Source: Gymnogyps californianus (Eukaryota > Chordata > Aves > Accipitriformes > Cathartidae). Taken from it: 64,000 bases of DNA. The stretch covers positions 32,405,502 to 32,469,501 of the forward strand of contig NC_059477.1 of assembly GCF_018139145.2 (NCBI RefSeq), written 5' to 3'. Position numbers and translations under genes: made by a program. Positions 47,839 to 60,545 of this stretch are shown piece after piece. How positions within the stretch are numbered: position 1 is the first letter of the stretch; every line of letters starts with the position of its first letter. The notes under the pieces are model-generated. The model saw nothing but the letters and a program-made list of their open reading frames with translations. It made no database searches and was not told where the DNA came from.

Positions 47839-50800
47839 CTCTCCCTATGAGTGAGGAAGTTACAGAGTGTTTGCAAACAGTTGATTGGGTAAAATAGAAG
47901 GCAAAACTGAAGATTTAACATTTCATTATTCAGCTAATTCAGCTTCTTCCAGGTGGCCCAGTGCCAATTTAATGAATTTCTTTTAATTCTGCTGCAAGTG
48001 ATTGGGATGCCTTCATTTCCTGAATGTTGTAATTCACTTACTGTCTCTTTATTCTCTCCTGCTCCATTCTATAGTATTTACTTGCTGCTAGTTTTCAGAT
48101 GGGATTTTTGAGTAACTGAAAATGCAACTCGGAGATCCAACACAAGAAAGTGGAAATTTACTGGCTGCTCTGTTCCATCCCATCCACACGGTGATTTATC
48201 TCTATCTTCATCTGCAAACCAGCTGCCCCTTCTACTTTCTAACTCTGATTCAGTTCTTGCTATTGTTGCAGTAGCCTGGGACATAAGAAAACTTCTCTTG
48301 TGTTTCCTTGCTATCCTAATACTGTTGAGGTTGTACCATAGCTTTTCCTTTGTGTCCAAGAACAAAAGTTTCAGCCACAGAGATAACCTGAACTTAATTT
48401 TTCTGTTTTGTGAATGTAAATCTTGGATGGCTGTTTGCTGAGACCAGTGATCCTTATGGCTATAAATGAGAACAGAATATGGTCCTGCTTGTTTATAGAA
48501 AAAAAGAAAACCCACATAGTTTGGGCTTTCAGTGATGTTATCTTTTGGTTGCTGATCTGTCCAATGGTTTTCAAATTATGATTTCTAAAAAGTTACTCAT
48601 AAGGCATCTGCTGAAGGATTTTTGGCCTAAGCAGTTTGGCAAAGTGCTGGTTTTATGGGATCTGTATCTGGGTTCTTGACTGTTATTGCTTCTACTGGCT
48701 TATCGTTTCTATGCTGATTTGCAGCTCTGAGTTGTGGTTACCTGCAGTAATAACTTTGGCCCTTTCCACTGAATAAATGGACCAGATTCAGAAGTGGAGT
48801 TGCAGCGAGGCTGCAAATCAGGGCCACATGTATAGACTTATATGGCTTGCAGGAGTATGGATTGAAGGAGTATAGATTTCTGTCAGGGGAAACACGCCAA
48901 AAAGGACAGAGTCTCATGGAAGCCAAAAGTTTGGGTTCTGCAGTGAAAATGCTCCAGTTGCAGCGATGCTGAGATGACTTGGAAGAACAGCTCTTACCTA
49001 AGTTGGCAATAAGACCATGAAAAAACAGTCTCAAAGAGCACAGCCCTTTATGAGAGAGAGGCAACAACACTTGCGGTTGTGCAAACCTCTGAATGAGACA
49101 ACCTCCTGCAATGGCTGCAAGTCGTCTTCAAGTATTTTTGGTTTTGTAGCAAAATGTGAGAGAAATTCTCATTAATCTAATATAGTAGAATAAATTTCTG
49201 TCATATTGTGTGCAGAAAAAAAAGAAAGAAGAAGCAGCGCTGAACTTTCCCAAACCTCAGAGCGGTGTCTTGGGATGATGAAATGGATGATGGGGACCTG
49301 TGCATGACTGTTCCCTCTTCTGCATGTTTAGTAGCCACAGGGTGCAATGTGGTGACGACAGGCGTTTCCTGGCTGGGCCTGTAATTCTTAGAGTAGAATA
49401 TTTTCCATGCTTAGCATACGATAAGATCTGAATGTCCTTTTTTTATAGCTGAAGAAAACCATCTATCTGACCAGTCATTTTGTTCACTTACTAGCTGTGC
49501 TCAGCACTTTCCAATCCACGGTCGACTAAGTGATAGAGAATGGTTAGATCAGACTTTCAGTCTTGAAAAATGCATCTTGTGGAAGGGACCACATGCTGTT
49601 TCTGCTTTTGGAGCTCAGGACACTCAGAAATGGTGAGGAATCCCCAACTGGTACGTGCTGCTACATGTACAGTAGCAAATAGTGTGCGAGAGGGAATAAA
49701 TCTGCACTGAGAGACAGTTGGTGTGGAGGAGCCAATGTTTGCACATTGTGCATTTCAGCTGTTGCACTATGGACTGGCCCCATGGATGCCCAGATCACCT
49801 ATTTGGGGTGTGTGTGCATCAGCCATTTAAGCATCATCCAAAAGGATGCACTTTGGGTGCCCATAAGACCCGTTGGCAGCACAAATCAAAGCACAGTAAG
49901 TGGGAGCAGTTGGGAGATTTCTTCAAAAGTGCATTCTGGACCTGCGCTGTGATGCTAAAGTAGCTGCACCTACTCTCACCCTTGTGAGGTGAGGGGCCAC
50001 TGCCTGCGTGGCCAATTTATCACTTCTGTTCCTCTAACCAGCAATAATTATTATTGTGGCTCTGAGGGATGAAAGCACCTCCAAACCTCTCCTTCTTTAT
50101 GTTCCCCTTCCTCAGTGTAACGCGTTTGCCTCTGGCATCATCTGTAAAGCTCCACCTTGCAGTGCAGCCCCTACCATCCACCATGTGGGCTGTGCTCTGC
50201 CCCCTCAGCCAAGCGAAGAGCAGGCACCCAGCTTCCCCCGCCCATGTCGCAGGGACATCAGCACTGCTCCCACTTAAGTGGTTGCTATTTTGGAAAAGAG
50301 CAGAGAGGATATCAGCCCTTGTGTAGAGCGCTTACTGGAAGTGCTTCACTGACTCACAGCAATTACTGGGGTATCTGAGGTTAAGGGAGTGATGAGTAAT
50401 TGAGGTCTTTTTCACTTCAGGGATGCCAGATCCTGTCTCCTTGTGCACCCTATGGAGAGAAGTAATTTGGAAGCCTTAAGGAAAGAATTTATAATAAGTG
50501 GATTCCACCCCCCCCCCCTCCCCCAAGACTAGCAGTGTCTCTAAAATGTCCCTTTGCATTGACTGGAGGTGTTATCAAGGGCAGCGAGGGTTGCACACTG
50601 CATCCTCCATGAGAGGGGTGCAGGGCTGTGCTCTCTACCAGACCTGCAAAAATTGTCCTGAGACCTGACCTTTTCCTGTGTAGCCCCTGGGAAAGGTAAT
50701 TTTTGTATTACATACAACACAGGGTCATGCCTAAATTTACCTCTGGGTCAGCATCTATGGAGCAAGAGCCCAGTGAAACCAGGGAAGATCAGATTCTTGC

Positions 50801-51380
50801 TGATAATCTTCCAAGGGTGGAAGTGTGCCTCTTCTTTATCAACTGGTGCACCACGTCCTCGGCAGACTAACGATTGATGCCTGATAGCAGACATTCCTGG
50901 GAATACAAATCCCCGTGCTGCTGTGTTATGCATTCATAAGGCAATTATCAAAATGGAGGTGATCTTGCTAAGCATATAATTTGGATGCTGAATAATCTCA
51001 CTCAAATGTAGTATCAGTGCAGAGTGAAGGAGGTGTTTTTCATGCCTGAATATGTATATCTTAAAGCAGAGAATACAGTCCAGCAGATCTGGGAGCTAAA
51101 GCATGTTAGTACTGTGCACCCACAGTCAGAGTCGATTTACTGCAATTGCTTCACCCATTCTTCCTGAAGCAGGTTCTGTTGCAGAAATGCTTAGCAATTT
51201 ATCTGACACTATATATTCCTATGGATTATTGACTCCAGTATGCAATTCCATCAGATGTACCAGATGGTTGCTCCTCCTTTTCTTTTTAGACTCAACATGG
51301 TTCTACTTGGGGCTTTTCCATGTGTCTATAAAATTCAGAGCAAGTTTGGCTGTCGTTAGTCTCTTGCCTGCCTTCCGTCA
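47839..51380. other. Unique non-coding DNA
   Basis: No gene recognised. The longest frame is 145 codons on the minus strand (48078-48515), unlike any family I know. A C-run (C11, T, C6) lies at 50508-50525. Confidence 0.65.
50508..50525. repeat. C-rich run
   Basis: C11, one T, then about six C. The minus strand can form a G-quadruplex. The length is subject to sequencing error. Confidence 0.8.
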
Positions 51381-51520
51381 CCTCCTCTCCTCTCCTCTCC
51401 TCTCCTCTCCTCTCCTCTCCTCTCCTCTCCTCTCCTCTCCTCTCCTCTCCTCTCCTCTCCTCTCCTCTCCTCTCCTCTCCTCTCCTCTCCTCTCCTCTCC
51501 TCTCCTCTCCTCTCCTCTCC
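51381..51520. repeat. (TCTCC)27 pentanucleotide repeat
   Basis: Twenty-seven uninterrupted TCTCC units (51386-51520) follow one CCTCC variant. The plus strand is pure pyrimidine for 140 bp, so the minus strand is pure purine (GGAGA)n. This can form intramolecular triplex DNA and two-tier G-quadruplexes. A long frame spanning it on each strand (217 codons plus, 119 minus) is an artefact of the repeat. Confidence 0.98.
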
Positions 51521-51573
51521 ATTTCCATTTCCATTTCCATTTCCATTTCCATTTCCATTTCCATTTCCATTTC
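51521..51573. repeat. (ATTTCC)n hexanucleotide repeat
   Basis: Eight perfect ATTTCC units and a partial ninth directly abut the pentanucleotide tract without any gap. The shared TCC ending suggests that one repeat grew from the other's edge. Confidence 0.98.
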
Positions 51574-54500
51574 TTTGTCATGATGCCTGCTGTGCCATCT
51601 CCTCCTGGAGGATGCCTGCCACAAGGGACTGGAGCTGCAGCCCATACACATTTAATTCTCGAACTAAAAATACAGACATGTCATTCCAGTCACTTCTACC
51701 CTGAGGCCAGACAGGCTTGTGGGGATTTTTATCATGTAATGAAATGCTTCCAGTGACACAGTCTAAATGAAGAATAATATCTTATGCATCTTGTGGAAAT
51801 AAATTCAAAACTGAAACTTAATTAAAATTGCTTTTAAAGGGTGACAAATCAAGCTGAATTAAAAATATGGAAAATTTCTTTTTAAACACTCACTTTTCTG
51901 AAGAATGTTGGGTTTGGGTCTGATTCACTGAAGTAATGAGAAGCTTTCAGAGATCAATGTATGTCTAAAAAGTACTGGCTTCCAATCATGTAGACTGCAT
52001 GCAACCTGGGTGGATGAGCCTTTCACTGGAGAACAAGTCTTGGTATCACTACTTAAAAGCAAGTCAAGCAAAGAAAGTTTTGCTTGAATGAAAACCTTCA
52101 TCCTAAGCTCTGGGCAGAGTACATCTGGGACTGAAGAGTGGCTCGTAGGGTCACAGCTTCATCCTTTCTTCTCCTTAGGATCAAGGCAAAGTGAGCTGTG
52201 GCCGCTCCTGGTTTTTGTTGCTTTATGGGGCTGCGTATAGTGTGGGTTCACAAGGCAAACCTCCTCTGGCATCACACTTCCCAAAACTTTCTGAACTGGG
52301 AGAGTATCTTCTATCGCGCTTATAAAGCTTGAGATCTAAACCCAGACATGAGGCAAATCAAAGCATTTTTTCCTTGGTGGTACTAAGCCCTGGTTATGCA
52401 GGGTGGTTTTCTGACTCTCTTTTTTGGGACTTAAACCCAGAGCCCATCCTGGCCCTCGGGCTTTCCCCATCCCAAGCAGGGCACAGGTGCACTGACCCTG
52501 GGCAGACCCAGCTTTCTCCACCAGCGCCCATTCAGCCGAAGCCTGGTAGTTGTGCAGCCAATTAGTCTTTGTTGTGAACATCTGTGACAAAATACACTTT
52601 GTTTTAATAACAATCATTATTTGAAAAGCCACTAAAAATTAAAACAGATGCAGCCATTATGTAGCTGCTTACATTTGCGTGGCTCTACCCGCTTTCTTCA
52701 GTCATGAGTGAAATTGTAGCTTGTTTGGGGAATATGACAGACCCCTAAATATGGTGATCAGGCAAAATATTTTCACCCGGCTGCCTTCACACAGAGGAGC
52801 TCATACACGCCTGTGCTCTCAGTGGCTCAGGGCGAGACAGCGAGCTGACAGATTTCTGAATGCAAAATAAATTCAAGTCACCCTCAAAGGCAGTGATGGG
52901 AGGGAAGCCTGCCTCTCTCTCTCCCCCTCTTCCCTTGTGTGAGTGTTAGGTCTCGGTAAAGCTCCAAATTAAAATATAATATGCAGATTATAGTTGTGTG
53001 AGCATTTTTGTGCTTTTGAAAAATATTCTCCCAGGCACTCAATTTAAAAAAAAAAAAAATCTTTCCTCCACCTGTAATGGTGGGAATGTGTTTTCTGGTA
53101 ATAATCATACCAGCACTTCATCCTTACACTGTTCAGAGACCATCCGTTATTTTCAAGGGAAGACTGCGTAAGAAAAAAAGATGCATCAGCGAACTCTTAT
53201 ACAACAGTATGAGGAATGCTGTTTGAAAATGTCTAAGTCATGGTTAAGAAGAAAGCAATGTCTTGTCTCAAAGCCTGTGATTATATTCTTCCATTTTCTT
53301 AACATGCTCATTATCAGATAACACTGCAGTGGGTCATATAAGGAACGCTTATATCTGCTATGAGAAGTAATGGAGACTTGTTGAATGTTTTCAGTGTTTC
53401 GTTGTCTGGAGAATATGAGAGACCAGGAAAGGACTTAAATGAGATAGATGTCTCAGTTTAGTATTAGCCAGACTTGCTTTTTCCACGTTGGCCCTTATTT
53501 GCCCAAAGTTCCCTTCCTTTTGGCGCACAGTCCATGCCATGAGCTGGTATGAACAACAAAGTCTCTATTCTTCATTTGCTAAGGAGAAAAACAATGTTAT
53601 TCTCTTCTTTTTCTAAGCTTCATCCTTCACAGCAGATCCTTCTTCAGAAATCTCTCTTCCTCATCTATTCTTATTGCCTCCCTTTTTCTGATTGTTCCCT
53701 GAAGTTACAATTCTCAGTAACGACCACTAATTACAGATGCACTGCATCACAGGGAGCACCAGGATATGTAAAAAGAGAGAAACTCATATTGTGGTCTTTA
53801 GTTGTTCCCCTTCATCCTCCTTTTCTTGGTATTTCACACTGTGCCTTGTGTCCAGTAGCGTCCAGTTAAGCCAGTACCTGAGCATTTCCATTAAAGTCAG
53901 TGGGATGAGTTATGTCAGCAAGAACTACTCACCCAAGGAAGATCCAAAGCATTACACTGGAATTGCAAGTTAGAGCTCCTTAGGGACCTATTGGCTTTTA
54001 TTTCTATTTTCTTAATTTTGTAAGGCATAATAAATGTTGGTGATATCAGGGAGATGAAGTGAGGAGACAACACTCCTGAGCAAATGCGAGTGCTGAATTT
54101 GTGGTGTCCGGCAGCAGAACATGGAGGTGACATGATGGAGTTGGTACCAGCTGCGTGCCAAGGTCTGCCTGATAGGGCTGTCAGCCGCGAGCCTGTGTCT
54201 CCTGGCAGCGCTGCCCCAGTTCAGGGTCTCATCAATCTTTTGTGCAGGATCTTTGCAGTGGGAAAGAAGCTTCTCCATTGTTGTTCCTCCATCCTCCATT
54301 CCTCTGGATGTCACTGCTAAAAAGATCTTTAAATGACATTTATTAATTAAAAAACCAAAAATCCAGTAGAGGAAGAGATGCATACACAGAGTGCGTAACT
54401 TTGGAGAGTTGATTAGGGACAGTAGACAATCTGTTATAACTATATTAGGAGACCTTAAAAGTGAATCACCCAGACCTTTAAAAAAATAATTGATCCTAAC

Positions 54501-54749
54501 CATAGCTTTGTAGAGAAAGTTGCTGAGTAGAAACTTTTTTCACATTTTTCAAGTGATAATCTGGGATGCAGTCATGTTAGCAGACTCGTCCAAAACACAG
54601 ACAGAGAGTTTCAGAAGGAGATTAAGAGAGCAGGAATTCATGACTCTTGGCCCTGCCTTCAGGCCATTTGCCCTAACAGAGAAGAGGAAACCACAACACA
54701 CTAGGCACTTGAAGTACACTCCATTAAAGAGAACATGAGACTTTTAAAT
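51574..54749. other. Unique non-coding DNA
   Basis: No gene recognised; the longest frame is 163 codons on the minus strand (54012-54503). An A14 run lies at 53046-53059. A possible weak relative of the 45-bp motif occurs near 53890 (CATTAAAGTCAGTGGGA). Confidence 0.65.
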
Positions 54750-54874
54750 TAGGCCCTGTTTCAGCAAGGTGCTTTCAGTGTGCACTTAATGTTGTGTGAT
54801 TTATGCAACGACTTCACATGTTTTCCACAGGGTTACTCACGCTTAATGTTATTTGTTTGCTGAATCAGGGCCTA
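54750..54874. mobile_element. Palindromic MITE-like element
   Basis: The ends TAGGCCCTGTTTCAGCAA and TTGCTGAATCAGGGCCTA are inverted copies with one mismatch in 18 bases. Inside, GTGCACTTAATGTT and CGCTTAATGTT recall the remembered sauropsid palindromic repeat 'ggccctgattcagcaaagcacttaag..'. If the TA at each end is the target duplication, this fits a Tc1/mariner-type non-autonomous element. There is no transposase. The well matched ends contrast with a decayed centre. Confidence 0.65.
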
Positions 54875-57800
54875 AATCAGATCTTCTTTTAAAACTTCCT
54901 AGTTAATTAGTGATCTCATATTATCTTGTGCCCAAAGCAGTTTCCAAACTGGCATTTTAGAGCCTGTGGGTACAGTTAGCTTAAAGTAATCAAGATAAAT
55001 GTTAGATTTGGAATGCTAGTCCTATCCAAATTGCATGTTAACTGAAAATACTGTTTGGATAAGCACTACTGAATGCAAATAATATTAAAGAACTGAACCA
55101 GCCCATGTGTACAATTTAGGAGATCTTAAAGATCAGGAAGAAGAGGGAATAAACAAGAAAGCTATTGACATATTAAAGAATAAACCACTTATTTCTGTCA
55201 GAGTTGTGACACAAGGTTTTGTAGTAACTAGGGACCAGTATTTTTCTACAGCTGTTGTAACTTGGCTTAAACTTAAGGTTAATTTGTCAGTTAAAGTAGA
55301 GGCGTAAGATGATGGAGGAAGAATGGTTATGTGTTTATACTCTGACAGAAAGTCTGTGTTTGGTTCTTGTCTTTGCTATAAATGTCCTGTTGGACTGTGG
55401 GCAAATCTCTTAAGCTTTGTGTGCCTATACAATTTTAGCACAATGGGCACTACATCTGATTAGTATACGTAGGTATTTCTGAAATACAAACAATAACAGG
55501 CAATTTACAATAATCAGACCATATAATGATATAAACTACAATGTTCTGTCATTTTTATTTGTTTGGAAAAAATAAAGATTACTCTCCTGGCTTCATTTCT
55601 TTTGTGATAGTGTCGTCCTACAAGAAGCAATGTTGCTTCCTTAAGAGATATGCTGAAGTTCTCCCAGCTCCTCCCCATTACCACTAAGATGACCCACACT
55701 ATTCAGGGCTGCAGTCTTGGATGCAGTGCTCTGTTGTTTTGCCTCACCATGAGCCCAATCCAGATCACAGCCCAAACTGCGTATGTTGCTTTACAGTGTT
55801 TGGTGTGATCAATATGTCATTTTGTCTTGTTCAAAATGCTTTTAAACATTAAGTGCCACTATTATTTAAGGTGAATATTACATGGTGGAAGTAATTACTG
55901 TCATGTGTGGAGCTGTGAAACAGATGATTTTTCTTTTGTGTATGCATTGGACAGCATCTTTACATTTCTGAAAGTTCTGCCTTTAGGGAAGATTTGTTCT
56001 TAGAATTCATGGTTGTCCATTGCCATGGTTCTTTATATCTAAAATAAGCTTGTTTAGATGGAAAACATATGCTTAGATCTTGGGATATGGAAATACCAGA
56101 AGCAGTGTTGAAACTTTTTCATCTTCAACAAAACCTACGTCTGGAAGAACCAATGGCACTGAGTTTCTGTAGGACTTTTGACTTGTGCATCTTCTTCCTG
56201 GTCCCTGTGTAGCAGGATTGAACTAATGTACCGTTGTTTGGTCTTATCTTGAAATGGAAAGAAAAATGGCCCCTTGTCATTTGTAAGGTTGCCCATCTCC
56301 CCTTTCTTTCAAATTGATTGCTTGAAGGAGACCTGGCCTATGAAACTAAATAATCCCCATTACACTTTAGAAGCACCACAGAGTAAGTTCAGATGAAATG
56401 GTTAAAGAATGAATGCCATCTTGTCATCATTTTAATATTTTTTATATAATAGTAAAATTATATCTGTTTGCTTGGCATTGGTGCTGACATAATACTGTTG
56501 TGCATTAACTCTGAAAGCATGAGAATGTATTTAAAGCTCGTCTTTATCACATAGGGTTTCAATTTCAATGTGATGTAGCTTCCAAATCAATTAAGATGTA
56601 TGGAAAAATTTACTCACTGGGTAGAATTCATCTTTTAATTTAAACTGCAATAGAACTCTGTGTAGATGATTTTAATCTCCATGTTACCAGTAGTTCTCTA
56701 TGGTGGAGCAAGATGACATTTTATGATCTGCCGAAGTTTGCATTTTTGACACAGATACATGGCATTACTAAGGTTAAGTGAAAGGAACCTGAGGGAATTA
56801 ACTATGAAAAATTTATTTAAGGCAGAGAGAAAAATGTTCTTAGTATATGTAAAATGACAGCCACCCCTCACTGATAGTCAGAACCTGCAAACACGGACTT
56901 TTTTTTTTTTCCTAGAGTCCTTGCAAAATAGTCCTGGAACTGTCCCAGACTATTCAGGAAATCTCTTTATGGCAAGAAGTATCAAAATGTATTGCAAATC
57001 TTGCACCACTTTTCAAACTGTCATATTAAGCATTGCTAAGATATAGAGAAGGAATTTCCAAATATCCTCATTGTCTGCCTGCCTCAACCTTTCTGATTGT
57101 TGAAGTTTTACCAATGATGTCTGTAGGAAAGCCTGACCAACAAAGAGCTCTGAATGCTTCCTTTTCATCTTATACAGCCAGCCTACAGATGATCCCAGAG
57201 CTATTGGGTCATGAATATATATTTAGCCCCGGCAATACACACAAAAAAAGCATTGCATAATGTATAAGGCTCCACATTAGTAGAACTCTCGAATGCCAGT
57301 TTAAGCACAAGATTTTTTTTTTACTAGTACATGAATAGACATTTACAGGGGTTTCAATACTGGGGCTGTAGTTATTTGGCCAGCAGTATGCACCTGCACT
57401 AATGCAGAACCGAAAGTGTGATTTGCAGCTAGAACTGGCAAAATTAGTCTCTGGCTTTTATGCCTCTACATTAATCTGAGACATGTAAATACCTCATTTA
57501 TAAGTTCATTCAGACACAAAGACAGCTAAATAATCTCTCCAGAAAAAGTTGTAGGTGTAAAAAGATACTTAGCAATATTCCATGAAAATATAGGAAGAAA
57601 ACAGATGCCTAGCTAACAGCTTGAAATTGTAGGTTTTCAAGGTTTGCCTAAAGTCCATTGAACTTGATGGAGGGATTCTCATTGCATTACCTAGGACTTG
57701 TGTTTGAGTGCAAGTGTACACCAGTATTTTAGAAGCGTAAAATACGAATAATTGTCAAAGCAGCACATGAAAATACAGCAAACAGTCTAAAAAGCTGATG

Positions 57801-60359
57801 ACTGAATTAATTAAGGGGATCCTCCACAGATTCTCTATTTTGTGTTACAGTGGTGGGAATTTGGAAATAATAGTAGGTGAGGTACAGTTAAAGGGCTTTT
57901 CAATTTAGTGCTCCAAAGTTTGACGTCTGCATGGTAGATTATCAATCACTTAGCCCAGATTTTATTACATGCCTTATGCAGCTCAACAACTTCTGAAGAA
58001 TACTAATTTAAATGCTCTGGCATGTAACAATGCAATATTGATTTGATGTATATCCTATTTGATTTGAAGATGGAGAGCAACATTAGCCTCTGGTCTTTTT
58101 CCTGGGTTCCTGTGGCCAACACATGATATGTCCCGTGCATGAAGCAGTCATTGAAATCAACAAAGTTTCGTGGGCAGAACAAGCGCAGGGTCCACAGTGC
58201 TGCTCCCCAAGGGTCTTCCTGGCTTTCAGCAGACCGGTGCTCCATTCTGCCATTTGAGTAAAGACACTACCAGTGGGGAAAAAATCCCATTCTCAGTTAA
58301 ACTTGTGTAAACTAATTGACATCACTCAGGCTAAAGGGGATTTAACAGCATGGGGGATTTAACTGCAGGCAGAACTTGGCAAAAATGGGAAAATTATATG
58401 GGAAATAATAAGTTTTGAGCTTGGGAATAACTGATCAGGCCTTGTGAGCCTTTGATGGATAATTTTCTTTCATCAGTCCCCTTTTTCTCCCTTCTAAAGA
58501 TTGGTTATCATAACTTGTGGATTTTTTTTTGTTTGGCTCAAAAGATTTCTTCACTCAACTGTTTTGTTTGTTTGTTTGGGTTTTTTTAATCAAACCATGT
58601 TGCACAGGTTCCCTGCAAGGGGGAGTGGTAGCATCCAAATACACTCACTGCTCAGAATAGGTTTTGGACAGTACCTTGCTGAACCGTATGTAGCAGGGAT
58701 GTTCCCTCATGCAGATAATGTTCAGATGGCAATGCAATTGTACAGGTGTGAAAAATGTATCTGTGGTATAGAAGTGGCTCAAACCAGCTGTTCTTTGATA
58801 AGGTATTTACAGATCCTTCTTTTGCGTTTAATGCTGTATAGTATCACTAAGGAGATGCAAAAGGTTGTTGCCTGCAGTTAAAATGGCACTAATGCTCATG
58901 GGACTGAGATGATAAATGTTGACTAAAATGAGTAAATGGGACTGGATAGTGAAGGGCTTCTCTGTATTTCTGTGTGAAGGGTACAATAATAATTTGCATT
59001 TTATTTTTACTTTGTGGGAAACCTCCAGTTCCTGAGGAAGTATCATTACTAGCATGGGTCTTCTCGTGTTGCATCATGAACAGTTTCTATCAATAGAGTG
59101 GGATTTTTAGCATTTCCATTAATGAACGAGGGGTTTGAAAACATGTAGATCTTTGCAAGCAGTGTTTCATGCTGCCTTGCAGCATGCATACGAGCGCTTA
59201 AAGTAGACTATAGCAAGTCAACAGGCTTAGTGTGAAATTTTGCATGATTTACGTGAAATAAGATACAGGAGGTCTTGAGCAAAGAGTCAGTGTTGAATAA
59301 CAGAAAATTCTGTTGGAAATACAGCCAAACAGCTTTAAGGTTCTTTAGGGGAATGAAGGAGGTTGTCAGCAATTGAAGGAGTTGGGAGGTTTTAATCATT
59401 TAGAAACGTGGGTGGGACTGTCATCACCAGCCACTGCTGACCATAAAAGCCCATTCCTGCAGCCCTTAGGCAAGGCTTTCCTTGCCTGAAATAGTTGTAT
59501 AATCACACCTAAAATGTCCCATCAGTATTAATGTCTGGCAGGTCATTTCACAAAGCAGCTTTTGGTTATAATTATGTAAGCATCTTTGAGCTCCCAATAA
59601 CTAAACATTATTATTAGCCGGTGTTTAGGAGCTTATATCTTGTGTTGCCTGTCCACAGACAAGACCGAATATGTTTACATTGCAGCACAGAGGCAAATTA
59701 TATTGGGATGCTTTGGTAAGCATTTATAAATAGGCTAACAGCTCCCATGCCATAAAGAACCACATAAAAAGGCTGTTTCTTGACATAGCCCACACAGTTA
59801 TGTTTGATGAACCTGAAAATGTTTTGTAAGGAGAGACCTTGCAGTGTTTTGTCTAATTGTCACAAAATACTAATGATATATCCAAGTTGCTGTTGTTTTC
59901 CAAAATACAGTGGTAATAATAAACAAGGAATCAAGTCTTCCCAGAATCTTGCAGAATGATGTAATATGTTTAAATATGTAAACTGTGTAAGTGGCTCTCC
60001 GAATGATTTGAAGGAAGCCTATAAAAAGAAATCGAACGTTACCCTTGCTTGCCATGCAGCGAGGGTCCTGCTCAGCATTTCGGTGTGGTCGGGGTGGTCA
60101 CCAGTGCCTGTGGGACGTCCCTGGCTGGTGCATAGTGCTCCTCTCTCCATTTCTCAGGAGGTTACACTGAGGCAGAGACCATGCTAGCTGATGGCTCTTG
60201 AGTCTCCGTCATCTACAGGCTGGCTGAGCGGGTGATTTATGTTGTTAAACATCAGTTTAGTGCTGGTGAGAGCCCCAGAGGCTGAAGTCATATATTTATG
60301 CATGGAGCCATCCTGCACACAGCAGCGCAGTGTCTGGCCCTGCATGAGGAAGCACCCAA
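54875..60359. other. Unique non-coding DNA
   Basis: No gene recognised; the longest frame is 126 codons (58501-58881, plus). It contains a MIR/L2-like fragment at 55350-55462 and a hairpin at 59168-59186 (CATGCTGC, CTT, GCAGCATG). A good acceptor-like tract ends at 60157, but all three frames after it close before the next donor, so an internal coding exon there is excluded. Confidence 0.65.
55350..55462 (+). repeat. MIR/L2-like fragment
   Basis: The text TGTGTTTGGTTCTTGTCTTT, GACTGTGGGCAAATCTCTTA and AGCTTTGTGTGCCT follows the MIR pattern 'gctgtgtgaccttgggcaagtcacttaacctctctgtgcct'. It is strongly diverged. Confidence 0.5.
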
Positions 60360-60545
60360 GGCTGCCTGCATGGGACCCAGCGGTCCTAGGCGTCCTGGTG
60401 ACTTTCTGGCATGGACGTGTGCCCAGAGGAAATGGCGAAAGGCTACTAACACTTCTCTCGTCCACCCGCGGTTTCCGGGCCGAGCTGGGAGGACTCTTGC
60501 TGGTGGTCCCTCGGGATGGGTGACTCACACAGCCCTGAGCCACGG
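60360..60545. other. CpG-enriched GC patch
   Basis: About eleven CpG occur in 185 bp, including CCCGCGG and TTCCGGGCCGAG, while most of the window has very few. A 173-codon minus frame (60184-60705) and plus frames of 92-94 codons overlap here, again with no family resemblance. It could be a small unmethylated regulatory element or a recent GC-biased patch; it is too short for a standard CpG island. Confidence 0.4.

Noticed and set aside
51103..51756. 217-codon plus frame and 119-codon minus frame
   Set aside because: Both are read-through of the (TCTCC)n and (ATTTCC)n repeats, giving LLSSP- and GEERR-type low-complexity text. No gene structure.
52425..52490. MIR-like '..acttaaacccagagcccatcctggccc' text
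   Set aside because: Too short and too diverged to separate from chance; a similar weak piece near 23365-23400 was dropped for the same reason.
54012..54503. 163-codon minus frame
   Set aside because: No recognisable domain, no splice context, and a plus frame overlaps it. Length is within chance for this window.
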